From the NCBI GenBank assembly GCA_002297665.1, contig DBMS01000065.1:1-10234 (forward strand): a stretch of 10,234 nucleotides of DNA, read 5' to 3'. Source of the stretch: Holophagaceae bacterium UBA692 (GTDB taxonomy: Bacteria; Acidobacteriota; Holophagae; Holophagales; Holophagaceae). The notes below the pieces were generated by a model. It had not been told where the DNA came from. It made no database searches and saw only the letters and a list, made by a program, of their open reading frames with translations. This document shows positions 1 through 6,420 of this stretch, in pieces; within the stretch, counting starts at the first letter, position 1, and each line of letters begins with the position of its first letter. Position numbers and translations under genes: made by a program.

Positions 1-49
1 CGAAGCGGCGGCCCCGGCCTCCGGTGAGAAGCAGCAGGCCGGCCTTCAC
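1..49 (-). CDS. NTP transferase-like protein, N-terminal fragment (MobA-like)
   Basis: Only the first 16 codons are inside the window; the gene runs off the left edge. A GTG start overlaps the stop of the preceding CMD-family gene in a GTGA arrangement, and a purine-rich AAGGG lies 4 bases before it, so start and frame are well supported. The visible peptide begins MKAGLLLLTGGRGRRF, and the next codon starts with G. A hydrophobic beta strand followed by GGxGxR(F/M) is the nucleotide-binding signature at the very start of the MobA/GlmU/IspD-type nucleotidyltransferase fold. These enzymes join an NTP to a sugar phosphate or to molybdopterin. MobA-like is the nearest guess, because the signature sits so close to the N-terminus, but substrate and length cannot be judged. 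The overlap implies coupled translation with the CMD-family gene. Confidence 0.55.
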   Translation of the reverse strand, partial: MKAGLLLLTGGRGRRF

Positions 50-381
50 TCGGCCCTTCCCCCGGTCTTGTCCAGGACGTCCTGGACCCAGGTGTAGACG
101 GCCACGGAGGAGGGCATGCCCAGGGTGGAGGCCCCCAGGGCCACCACCTGCTCCAACTCCTCCCGGGTGATGCCGGCCTTGAGGGCCTTGCGCACGGCGG
201 AGTGCACAGCCCCTTCCCGGAAGGCGCCCACGGCCACGGCCAGCTTCACCAGGCGCTGGGTGCGAGGGTCCAGGGGGCCCTGGGCCTCCTCCCGGTGCAT
301 GGTTTCCCAGGCTTGCCCGAGCGCGGGAAACCGCTTGATGAAATCCATGTATTTCATTGCGGAATCGGTGGTTCGCTTCAC
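46..381 (-). CDS. Carboxymuconolactone decarboxylase (CMD) family protein
   Basis: Small 111-residue, all-helical protein of the CMD/AhpD superfamily. The middle carries the usual signature region: LVKLAVAVGAFREGAVHSA (about residues 44-62), then a helix and the G-I-T-x-E-E-L turn before a final conserved helix. The AhpD-type CxxC redox pair is absent, and there is no cysteine anywhere in the protein, so thiol peroxidase chemistry is excluded; a histidine (H60) sits where the active-site helix would be. This matches the common 'GAVHS' subgroup of uncharacterised CMD proteins. The start is a GTG 8 bases after the M13 peptidase stop, with TAGGGG as ribosome site; an internal ATG at 357-355 has no such site. 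It also shares 4 bases with the following transferase gene, so the three genes are probably co-transcribed. Substrate unknown. Confidence 0.85.
   Translation of the reverse strand: MKRTTDSAMKYMDFIKRFPALGQAWETMHREEAQGPLDPRTQRLVKLAVAVGAFREGAVHSAVRKALKAGITREELEQVVALGASTLGMPSSVAVYTWVQDVLDKTGGRAE
54..58 (-). promoter_or_regulatory. Ribosome binding site for the left-edge gene
   Basis: Reads AAGGG on the minus strand, within GGAAGGG, 4 bases before the GTG at 49-47. It lies inside the last codons of the upstream CMD-family gene. It supports the GTG as a real start for the gene truncated by the left edge. Confidence 0.5.
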
Positions 382-386
382 GGGTA

Positions 387-392
387 CCCCTA
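387..392 (-). promoter_or_regulatory. Ribosome binding site built on the M13 gene stop codon
   Basis: TAGGGG on the minus strand lies 5 bases before the GTG start of the CMD-family gene. Its first three bases are the TAG stop of the M13 peptidase gene, so termination of one gene places the ribosome at the start of the next. It favours the GTG at 381 over the internal ATG at 357. Confidence 0.4.
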
Positions 393-2387
393 CCAGAGGG
401 TGAACTGGGCGTCCGAGGCCTTTCGGTCGGCGGGGGCGCCGGGGAAGGCGGCCCGGAACTCCGGAAGGGCCGCCACGGGTCCGGTCACCCGCAGCCGGGG
501 GGGACAGTGGACGTCCGACTGGAGGATGGTGCGCTCCAGCTCGGGCCGCATGTTGGTGCGCCAGCTCTGGGCGAACCCCACGAAGAACCGCTGTTCGGGC
601 GTGAGGCCGTCCACCGTGGCCTGGGGTTTCCCGGCGGAGGCCAGCTTCCAGGCTTCCAGGGAGATCTTGAGGCCGCCGATGTCGGCCAGGTTCTCGCCCA
701 GGGTCTGGCGGCCCTGCACGTGGACGCCCGGGAAGGGTTCATAGGCTTCGTACTGCCGCACCACGGCCTCGGTCTGGGCCTCGTAGGCCTTGCGGTCCTC
801 GGGGGTCCACCAGTTCCGCATGTTGCCCTCGGCGTCGAACTGGCTGCCCTGGTCGTCGAAGCCGTGGAGCAGTTCGTGGCCGATGGTGGAGGCCAGTTCC
901 CCGTAGTTGCTGGCGTCATCGGCCCGCTCGTCGAAGAAGGGGGGCTGGAGGATGCCGGCGGGCAGCACGATCTCGTTGAGGCAGGGGTTGTAGTAGGCGT
1001 TGTTGGTCTGGGGGCTCATTTCCCAGTCGCCCGGATCCACGGGCCGGCCCAGCTTGGCCAGGGCGCGCCGGGTCTCGAAGGCCCGGGCGGCCAGGACGTT
1101 CAGGACGAAGGGCTGGGCCTTGAGCCCCATGGTGCGGTAGTCCCGCCAGGCGTCGGGGTAGCCGACCTTGGCGTTCAGCGAATCCAGCTTCTTCAAGGCC
1201 TGCAGCTTGGTGGCCTCGCCCATCCAGGTGGCCCGGCGAATGCTGGCGCGCAGGGCCTCCAGGTGGAACTTGACCATTTCCTGCACCTTGGCCTTGGCCT
1301 GGGGGGAGAAGGCGCGCTGCACGTACAGCTGGCCCAGGTCCTCGCCGATGCCCGCGTCCACCACCCCCAGGACCCGCTCCCACCGGGGGCGCATCTCCTG
1401 GGAACCGGTGAGCTTCTTCCCGTAGAACGCGAAGTCCTCGGCCTCCAGGCCGGAACCCAGATAGGGGGCCAGGGTGCTAAGGAGCCGGTAGGTGAGGTAG
1501 GCCTTCCAGTCGGCCACGGGGACCTGGTGCAGGAGGCGCCCCAACCCCCGCACATACTCGGGCTGGCCCAGGTCGAGGTATGGCTCGGTGGCGGGCAGTT
1601 CCACGGCCCGGTACCAGGCGGCCCAGGGGAACCCGGGGGCCGCGGCGGCCACGGCCGCCCGGTCCAGCTTGTGGTAGTTGGCCTCCGGGTCGCGCAGGTC
1701 CACCAGCTTGCGGCTCACCCGGGCCAGGCGGGTCTCCAGGGCCAGCACCCGGGCCGCGGGGCCGGGGCGCACGCCGGCCAGCTCGAACATGCGGGCGATG
1801 TGCTTGACGTAGGCGGCCCGCTGATCCCGGGTGGTGGGGTCCTGGCGGAAGTAGAATTCCCGCTCGGGCAGCCCCAGGCCGCCCTGGGACACGGCGGGCA
1901 GGTGGGTGCGGCTGGACTTGGGGTCCTGCTCCACGCCGAAGGCGAAGCCCGCGGTGACGCCCATGCGGCTCAGGCGGCCCATGAGGACGGCCAGGTCCGC
2001 GGGGGTTCGGGCGGCGGCGATGGCCTTGAGGGTGGGGGCCAACGGCTCCACGCCCGCCTTGTCAATGGCCGCCTGGTCCATGCCGCTCAGGTAGAAGTCG
2101 CGGATGCGCTGGGCGGGGGTGCCCTCGGCCGCGGCCTCCCGGGCGCAGGTTTCGGCGATCTCCTTGAGGATGGCCCGGTTCCGGTTGTCGATCTCCAGGT
2201 TCACGCCGCTGGAGGAGCGCTCGGGGGGGATGGGCTGGGCGTCGAAGGCGCCGTTGGCGAAGCGGTAGAAGTCGCGGGTGGGGGCGACCGTGCGGTCCAT
2301 GAGGGCGGGGTCGACCCCGGGCGTGGCCGCGCCGAGGGAACCGGCGAAAAGGACGAGCCCGAAGGCGGCTCTGACGGATGGACGCAT
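390..2387 (-). CDS. Secreted M13 family (neprilysin/PepO-like) zinc metallopeptidase
   Basis: 665 residues, the normal length for a bacterial M13 endopeptidase. Residues 1-21 form a signal peptide (basic MRPSVR, a hydrophobic stretch, then a small-residue cleavage region near GAA/TPG) with no lipobox cysteine, so the protein is probably periplasmic or exported. The N-terminal M13 region begins at the DFYRFANGAF motif (39-48). The catalytic part shows NAYYNP (463-468), the zinc motif HELLH (504-508; H504 and H508 as ligands, E505 catalytic), and GENLADIGG (564-572), giving the third ligand E565 and the supporting D569. H627 and R631/R633 (DVHCPPRLR) match the transition-state/substrate-carboxylate region, and the chain ends in Trp as M13 proteins do, though without the cysteine of the neprilysin CxxW ending. 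All catalytic residues are present. Such enzymes cleave peptides of up to about 40 residues; the physiological substrate is unknown. The ATG start has AGGAG 5 bases upstream. Confidence 0.95.
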   Translation of the reverse strand: MRPSVRAAFGLVLFAGSLGAATPGVDPALMDRTVAPTRDFYRFANGAFDAQPIPPERSSSGVNLEIDNRNRAILKEIAETCAREAAAEGTPAQRIRDFYLSGMDQAAIDKAGVEPLAPTLKAIAAARTPADLAVLMGRLSRMGVTAGFAFGVEQDPKSSRTHLPAVSQGGLGLPEREFYFRQDPTTRDQRAAYVKHIARMFELAGVRPGPAARVLALETRLARVSRKLVDLRDPEANYHKLDRAAVAAAAPGFPWAAWYRAVELPATEPYLDLGQPEYVRGLGRLLHQVPVADWKAYLTYRLLSTLAPYLGSGLEAEDFAFYGKKLTGSQEMRPRWERVLGVVDAGIGEDLGQLYVQRAFSPQAKAKVQEMVKFHLEALRASIRRATWMGEATKLQALKKLDSLNAKVGYPDAWRDYRTMGLKAQPFVLNVLAARAFETRRALAKLGRPVDPGDWEMSPQTNNAYYNPCLNEIVLPAGILQPPFFDERADDASNYGELASTIGHELLHGFDDQGSQFDAEGNMRNWWTPEDRKAYEAQTEAVVRQYEAYEPFPGVHVQGRQTLGENLADIGGLKISLEAWKLASAGKPQATVDGLTPEQRFFVGFAQSWRTNMRPELERTILQSDVHCPPRLRVTGPVAALPEFRAAFPGAPADRKASDAQFTLW

Positions 2388-2392
2388 GCATT

Positions 2393-2397
2393 CTCCT
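2393..2397 (-). promoter_or_regulatory. Ribosome binding site of the M13 peptidase gene
   Basis: AGGAG on the minus strand, 5 bases before the ATG at 2387-2385. This is the strongest Shine-Dalgarno match in the window and fixes the peptidase start just ahead of its signal peptide. Confidence 0.6.
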
Positions 2398-2425
2398 GCA
2401 CCGGACGACGGATGGGTTGGGTCCC

Positions 2426-2431
2426 ATTCTA
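2426..2431 (-). promoter_or_regulatory. Candidate -10 element for the M13 peptidase gene
   Basis: TAGAAT on the minus strand (5 of 6 to TATAAT) lies in the 92-bp gap between era and the peptidase gene, about 40 bases before the start. No convincing -35 hexamer is found 16-18 bases upstream, where the sequence is nearly all G and C. Transcription from here would leave a short leader containing the AGGAG site. The gap also holds a 6-bp GC inverted repeat (2451-2466) with no T run. This is a pattern match only. Confidence 0.25.
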
Positions 2432-2479
2432 CCGGCCCGGGCCGCGGGAACCGCCGGTCCCGGCGGGATGTGATGAAAT

Positions 2480-3394
2480 CTACAGGTTCAGCTTGTCCAG
2501 CTGGTCCGGCCGGTCCCGCCAGCCCTCGGCCACCTTGATGTGCAGGGCCAGCCGCACGGGGCGCTGGAGGAGCTTCTTGAGCTCGCGCTGGGCGCTCTGG
2601 CGGATGTCCTTGATCATCTCGCCGCCCGAACCCAGGAGGATCTTGCGGTGGCCGGCGCGCTCCACGAGGATCTGGGCCTCGATGTAGGTGCCATCAGCCG
2701 GGGCGTCCTCGGGGTAGTCGGCCTCGCCGGCCTCGATCCAGGCCTGGATGGAGACGGCGACGCCGTGGGGCACCTCCTCGCGGGTCTTGCGCAGGATCTT
2801 CTCGCGGATGAACTCCGCGGCCATGGTGCGCTCGGTCTGGTCGGTGAACGTCTCGTCGCCGTAGGTCCATTCGTGGCCCGGCGCGTCCCGCTCCAGGACC
2901 GCCCACAGGGGGTCGAGGTTCTGGGCCAGCTTGGCGCCCACGGGGATGATCTCCCGGAATTCCAGCAGGTCCTTGTATTCGGCGATCTTCGCCAGCAGGG
3001 TTCCCTTGGAGACCAGGTCCAGCTTGTTGAGGACGAGGTACACGGGCTGGCGGGCCCCCTTGAGGCGGTTGGCCAGCTCCCGTTCGCCGGGGCCCAGGAA
3101 GCCGCTGGCGTCCACCACCCACAGCAGCAGGTCCGCCTCGTCCAGGGCCATGTCCACGTAGTGGAGCATGCGCTGGTTGAGGGCGTGCCGGGCCAGGTGC
3201 ACCCCGGGGGTGTCCAGGAAGGCGAGCTGGGCGTTGCCCCGGTTGACGATGCCGGTGATCCGGCCCCGGGTGGTCTGGGGCATCTGGCTCACGGCCGCCA
3301 GCTTCTCGCCGACGAGGGTGTTGAGCAGGGTCGACTTGCCGGAGTTGGGCAGGCCCACCAGGGCCACGGTGGCCGAGCGGGGGGCCTCAACCAC
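2480..3394 (-). CDS. era: GTPase Era, 16S rRNA-binding ribosome assembly factor
   Basis: 304 residues, typical of Era, with a Ras-like GTPase domain followed by a KH RNA-binding domain. Visible motifs: G1 GLPNSGKST (14-22), the switch I region with QTTRGR (40-45), G3 DTPGVH (61-66), G4 NKLD (123-126), and a G5 region at PVGAK (151-155), where the usual Ser of the SA motif is Gly. The KH GxxG loop is GSGG at 255-258, inside the conserved ILLGSGGEMIKDI segment, and the C-terminus is the usual short basic/hydrophobic tail. Era binds the 3' end of 16S rRNA and acts late in 30S maturation. The GTG start lies inside the last codons of lpxA (8-base overlap), with only a weak GGGGC upstream, so translation is probably coupled to lpxA. 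GTPase identity is certain. Era rather than EngA/MnmE is supported by the single G domain and the C-terminal KH domain. Confidence 0.96.
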   Translation of the reverse strand: MVEAPRSATVALVGLPNSGKSTLLNTLVGEKLAAVSQMPQTTRGRITGIVNRGNAQLAFLDTPGVHLARHALNQRMLHYVDMALDEADLLLWVVDASGFLGPGERELANRLKGARQPVYLVLNKLDLVSKGTLLAKIAEYKDLLEFREIIPVGAKLAQNLDPLWAVLERDAPGHEWTYGDETFTDQTERTMAAEFIREKILRKTREEVPHGVAVSIQAWIEAGEADYPEDAPADGTYIEAQILVERAGHRKILLGSGGEMIKDIRQSAQRELKKLLQRPVRLALHIKVAEGWRDRPDQLDKLNL

Positions 3395-4172
3395 GATGGA
3401 TGCCCCGCTTGCTTTCGCGGATGAAGCGGGTAAGGACCTCCACCTCGGGGACGCCCTTGAACTCCTGCTCCACCTTGGCCAGGGCCTCCTCCCGGAGCAG
3501 CCCCGAATGGAAGAGGATGCGGTGGGCCTTGACCAGGGCCTCCACGGCGGCGTCGGGAAAGCCCTTGCGCCGCAGGCCGATGGTGTTGACGCCGTAGCTC
3601 TTGGTGTCGCGGGCGCCGGCGGTCTTCATGTAGGGCAGCACGTCCATGGTGGCCACGGTGAACCCGCCCATGAAGGCGTGGGGGCCCACCCGGCAGAACT
3701 GGTGCACGGCGGAGAAGGCGCCGATGTTGCTGAAGTCGCCCACCTCCACGTGCCCGGCGAGGGTGGCGCTGTTGGCGAAGATGCAGTTGGAGCCCACGTG
3801 GCAGTCGTGGGCCACGTGGGAGCCGGTCATCATGAAGTTGCCGTCGCCCACGGTGGTGAGCCCGCCGCCGCCCTCGGTGCCGCGGTGCAGCGTGCAGCTC
3901 TCCCGGAAGACGTTGCGGTCGCCCACCTTCAGGCGGGTGGGGGCGCCCTTGAACTTCAGGTCCTGGGGGCCCATGCCGAGGGTGCAGTGGGGGTAGATGT
4001 CGTTGTCCTCGCCGATCTCCGTGAAGGGGCCGATCACCACGTGGCTGCGCAGGACGGTGCGGGCGCCGATGCGGGAGCCGCCCTCCACCACGCAGAACGG
4101 CCCGACGACGACGCCGTCCCCCAGGACGGCTTCAGGGCTGACGACGGACAGGGGATGGATCTGCGCGCTCAT
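3387..4172 (-). CDS. lpxA: UDP-N-acetylglucosamine O-acyltransferase LpxA
   Basis: 261 residues, one fewer than E. coli LpxA. The N-terminal two thirds is a left-handed beta helix of hexapeptide repeats (for example VLGDGVVVGP and GSRIGARTVLRSHVVIG), and the end is the helical acyltransferase tail. The catalytic histidine is H122 in HVAHDCHVG (E. coli H125), and HQFC at 157-160 is also conserved. With a constant offset of 3, the E. coli acyl-chain ruler residue G173 corresponds to G170 here, also Gly, which suggests but does not prove use of a long (about C14) 3-hydroxyacyl-ACP rather than the C10 chain of Pseudomonas. It catalyses the first lipid A step in the cytoplasm, acylating UDP-GlcNAc at the 3-OH. 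Its ATG overlaps the fabZ stop (ATGA), the normal fabZ-lpxA order; era follows with an 8-base overlap. No lpxB or lpxI is directly downstream. Confidence 0.97.
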   Translation of the reverse strand: MSAQIHPLSVVSPEAVLGDGVVVGPFCVVEGGSRIGARTVLRSHVVIGPFTEIGEDNDIYPHCTLGMGPQDLKFKGAPTRLKVGDRNVFRESCTLHRGTEGGGGLTTVGDGNFMMTGSHVAHDCHVGSNCIFANSATLAGHVEVGDFSNIGAFSAVHQFCRVGPHAFMGGFTVATMDVLPYMKTAGARDTKSYGVNTIGLRRKGFPDAAVEALVKAHRILFHSGLLREEALAKVEQEFKGVPEVEVLTRFIRESKRGIHRG

Positions 4173-4648
4173 TTGGCCTCACTTTTCGGGGCATCTACCA
4201 GCATGGACATGAATTCGGCCTCGGCCACCTTCTGGCCGTCGACGAAGGCCTCCCCGCGGAGCTTGGCCACCTTGCCGCGGTTGGTCAGCACCTTGACCTC
4301 CATGACGAGCTGGTCGCCGGGGACCACGGGCTTGCGGAACTTGACGTTGTCGATGGCCATGAAATAAATGAGCTTGTCATGACGGTCCGGAAGCGTCTGG
4401 AGCACGAGGCAGCCGCCGGTCTGGGCCATGGCCTCCACGATGAGGACGCCGGGGAAGACGGGGTTCTTGGGAAAATGCCCCAGGAAGATCTGCTCGCCGA
4501 TGGTGACGTTCTTGACGCCGCGGATCCACTCGCCGGGCTCGTAGTCCAGGATCCGGTCCACCAGGAGGATGGGGTACCTGTGGGGAAGCAGGTCCTGGAT
4601 GGCGAGAACGTCGAAGGTTCTGGGCGTGCGCTCGGGGCTTTCGGACAT
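4169..4648 (-). CDS. fabZ: 3-hydroxyacyl-[acyl-carrier-protein] dehydratase FabZ
   Basis: 159 residues from the chosen start, within the usual range of about 140-160. It is a single hot-dog-fold domain with the FabZ signatures LLPHRYPILLVDRI (20-33) and GHFPKNPVFPGVLIVEAMAQ (57-76), in which H58 and E72 are the catalytic pair. It dehydrates (R)-3-hydroxyacyl-ACP to trans-2-enoyl-ACP in type II fatty acid synthesis, and competes with LpxA for the same hydroxyacyl-ACP pool. The ATG at 4648 is preferred because GGAG lies 5 bases upstream. An in-frame ATG at 4735 would add 29 residues with no family match (rich in Pro, Gly and Arg) and would overlap the end of the HD-GYP gene. The stop overlaps the lpxA start by 4 bases. 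It lies 58 bp downstream of the HD-GYP stop. Confidence 0.96.
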   Translation of the reverse strand: MSESPERTPRTFDVLAIQDLLPHRYPILLVDRILDYEPGEWIRGVKNVTIGEQIFLGHFPKNPVFPGVLIVEAMAQTGGCLVLQTLPDRHDKLIYFMAIDNVKFRKPVVPGDQLVMEVKVLTNRGKVAKLRGEAFVDGQKVAEAEFMSMLVDAPKSEAK

Positions 4649-4653
4649 GGGGA

Positions 4654-4657
4654 CTCC
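4654..4657 (-). promoter_or_regulatory. Ribosome binding site deciding the fabZ start
   Basis: GGAG on the minus strand, 5 bases before the ATG at 4648-4646. It supports the 159-residue FabZ over the longer reading from 4735. Confidence 0.5.
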
Positions 4658-4670
4658 AAACGTCCATTTT

Positions 4671-4699
4671 GGCATAGCCCGCCCGCGTCCCGAACCCAA
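4671..4699 (-). promoter_or_regulatory. Weak candidate promoter for fabZ-lpxA-era
   Basis: On the minus strand TTGGGT (4699-4694) and TATGCC (4676-4671) are separated by 17 bases in the gap between the HD-GYP gene and fabZ. Each matches only 3 of 6 consensus positions. Spacing and position suit a promoter with a leader of about 16 bases, but read-through from the HD-GYP gene is equally possible because no terminator is visible in the 58-bp gap. Confidence 0.18.
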
Positions 4700-4706
4700 A
4701 GTTGGC

Positions 4707-6380
4707 TCAGGGCCGGCCGGCCACGGTCCTTTCATAGACCTTCGCCCCGATGAAGAGGTCGAGCAGATCCGCGTCCACGTGGCCGTCGGCGGCGTCCTGG
4801 CGCAGGATGTCCAGGCTGCGCTCCAGGGGCACCGCGGACTTGTAGGGGCGGTCCTGGGCGGTGAGGGCGTCGAAGATGTCGGAGATGGCCATGGCCTTGC
4901 TCTGCAGGGGGATCTCCGGGGCCGTGAGCCGGCGGGGGTAGCCCCGGCCGTCCAGGCGCTCGTGGTGGGCGTAGGCGATGGCCGGGACCATGGCCAGGTC
5001 GGGCGTCCAGGGGATCTTCTGGAGGAACTCGTAGGTGTGGGTGACGTGGCTCTCGATCTCCAGGCGCTCGGCGTCCGAGAGGCTGCCCCGGCGGATGCTC
5101 AGGCAGTCCAGGTCGGCGGGCTCCAGGACCGCGGCGGTGGCGCCGTCCCAGCTGGTGAACAGGAGGTTCTCCAGGCGGCCCAGGCCGTCCTGGGCGTCCT
5201 GGGCCAGGACGGTGGGCTCGTTGCTGCGGATGAGCAGGGAGATGAGGGCGTCGGCCTCGGCCTGGTGGCGGGCCTGGAGGGCGGTCCAGTGGCCGGGTTC
5301 GAAGGGCCGGCCCGATTCCCAGTCGGCGCGCAGGAGGGCCAGCATCTCCTCCTGCTGGCGCTGGCGCAGCCGCTGGAGGAGGATCTCCAGGCGGTTGGGG
5401 CCCAGCTTCTTGGACTTCACCAGCACCGACTCGCGCACGCCCACCTTGCCGAAGTCGTGCAGGAGGCTGGCGTACCGGATCTCCCGCAGCTGGGAGTCGC
5501 TGAAGAACACGCCCCCGAAGGGGCCGTGGTGCGTGAGGTTCACGGCCTGGGCCAGGCCCTCGGTGAGGGAGGCCACGCGCCCGGAATGGCCCCGGGTGAC
5601 GGGGTCGCGCTGCTCGATGGCCTTGACCGACGCGTCCACGAAACGCTCGAAGAGGATCTCGATGTCCTTGCGCAGGTTGGCGTTCTTGATGGCCACACCC
5701 GCCTGCCCCGCCAGGCTCTGGGCCAGGTGCACGTCCCCCGGACGGAAGGGGACGGTGCCCTCCTCCGAAAGCCGGTTGATGAACTGGAGCACCCCGAGGA
5801 TCTCGCCCCGGGTGTCCCGGATGGGCACCACCAGCATGGAGGTGGAATGGTAACCGGCCTGCTTGTCGTAGCTTTCGTTGAAGCGGTAAGGCGCCTCGGG
5901 GGGCACCCGGTACACGTCCTCCAGGTTCAGGGTCTCGCCGGTGAGCGCCGCGAAGCCGGCCATGGACTGGCCGGTGATGGGCATCTGGAAGCGCGTGTAC
6001 GGCAGGTTCACCGCCGCGTTCTGGGTGTGGGCGAACAGCAGTTCGTGCTCCTGGACCACCAGGTAGATGGACCCCGCCTCCGCCTGGAGCAGGTTGCGGC
6101 CGTGGGTGAGGATCTGGTCCAGGAGCCGGTCCAGGTCCTGCTCGGAGGCCAGGGCCTTGCCCACCTCGTGGAGCCGCTCCATGTTCCTGCGGTCCAGGAG
6201 GCGCTCGTAGCCCACGTTCACCAGGGCCAGGGCGGCCTCGTCCCCGGGCCAGGCGGCGCACTGGGCCAGGAGCCCCTCCCCTTCCATCCCCAGGACCACG
6301 TCCGAGGGTCCCCCTTCGGTCCATTCCAGGACTTTTCGAACCTCTCGGCCCAGGGACGCCTCGAGGCTGCTACGGTGCAT
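4707..6380 (-). CDS. GAF domain / HD-GYP phosphohydrolase (putative cyclic di-GMP phosphodiesterase)
   Basis: 557 residues from the ATG at 6380. Residues 1-65 are unassigned; about 67-231 is a GAF sensory domain (MERLHEVGKALASE onward, ending near AGVAIKNANL). An HD-GYP domain follows: EQRDPVTRGHSGRVA (256-270) with likely metal ligands E256 and H265, HDFGK (308-312), HHERLDGRGYP (472-482) including the GYP triad, then DIFDALTAQDRPYK. HD-GYP enzymes hydrolyse cyclic di-GMP (or cGAMP) with a metal cluster; all signature residues are present, so activity is likely and would be gated by the GAF domain. About 105 residues (327-432), helix- and Gln/Arg/Glu-rich, separate HDFGK from the next conserved helix, where the canonical domain has a short link. 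No membrane segment is visible, so it is probably cytoplasmic. The start is uncertain: an in-frame TTG at 6407 has GGTGG 7 bases upstream and would add 9 residues. Confidence 0.92.
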   Translation of the reverse strand: MHRSSLEASLGREVRKVLEWTEGGPSDVVLGMEGEGLLAQCAAWPGDEAALALVNVGYERLLDRRNMERLHEVGKALASEQDLDRLLDQILTHGRNLLQAEAGSIYLVVQEHELLFAHTQNAAVNLPYTRFQMPITGQSMAGFAALTGETLNLEDVYRVPPEAPYRFNESYDKQAGYHSTSMLVVPIRDTRGEILGVLQFINRLSEEGTVPFRPGDVHLAQSLAGQAGVAIKNANLRKDIEILFERFVDASVKAIEQRDPVTRGHSGRVASLTEGLAQAVNLTHHGPFGGVFFSDSQLREIRYASLLHDFGKVGVRESVLVKSKKLGPNRLEILLQRLRQRQQEEMLALLRADWESGRPFEPGHWTALQARHQAEADALISLLIRSNEPTVLAQDAQDGLGRLENLLFTSWDGATAAVLEPADLDCLSIRRGSLSDAERLEIESHVTHTYEFLQKIPWTPDLAMVPAIAYAHHERLDGRGYPRRLTAPEIPLQSKAMAISDIFDALTAQDRPYKSAVPLERSLDILRQDAADGHVDADLLDLFIGAKVYERTVAGRP

Positions 6381-6420
6381 GGGAGGGATGGCGACCGTGA
6401 GACGCAATGTACAACCACCA
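6381..6420. other. Head-to-head intergenic region of the HD-GYP and RNA methyltransferase genes
   Basis: The two genes diverge here, and their possible starts interleave: TTG 6407 and ATG 6380 on the minus strand; ATG 6379, ATG 6388, GTG 6397, ATG 6421 and GTG 6472 on the plus strand. GGGAGGG (6381-6387) is a strong Shine-Dalgarno match about 9 bases before the plus-strand GTG 6397. TACATT on the minus strand (about 6404-6409) resembles a -10 but has no partner at proper spacing. Both promoters must lie in or very close to this stretch. Confidence 0.4.

Noticed and set aside
2451..2466. CCGCCG/CGGCGG inverted repeat after era as an intrinsic terminator
   Set aside because: The stem is 6 bp with a 4-base loop and no following T run; in sequence this GC-rich such repeats are expected by chance.
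357..2687. Long plus-strand open frame antisense to the M13 peptidase gene (also 4569-6443, 2540-3424, 3168-4367 and 8185-9489)
   Set aside because: These are shadow frames produced by high GC at third codon positions of the real genes. Their translations are low-complexity (Gly, Val, His, Ala, Leu rich), match no family I know, and lie opposite genes with complete catalytic motifs.
4711..4722. GGCCGGCCGGCC palindrome at the end of the HD-GYP gene
   Set aside because: It encodes the final Ala-Gly residues in frame and is what GC-biased codons give; no sign of an operator.
4649..4735. Longer FabZ from an ATG at 4735
   Set aside because: The added 29 residues resemble no FabZ N-terminus, overlap the HD-GYP 3' end, and the ATG at 4648 has GGAG at proper spacing.
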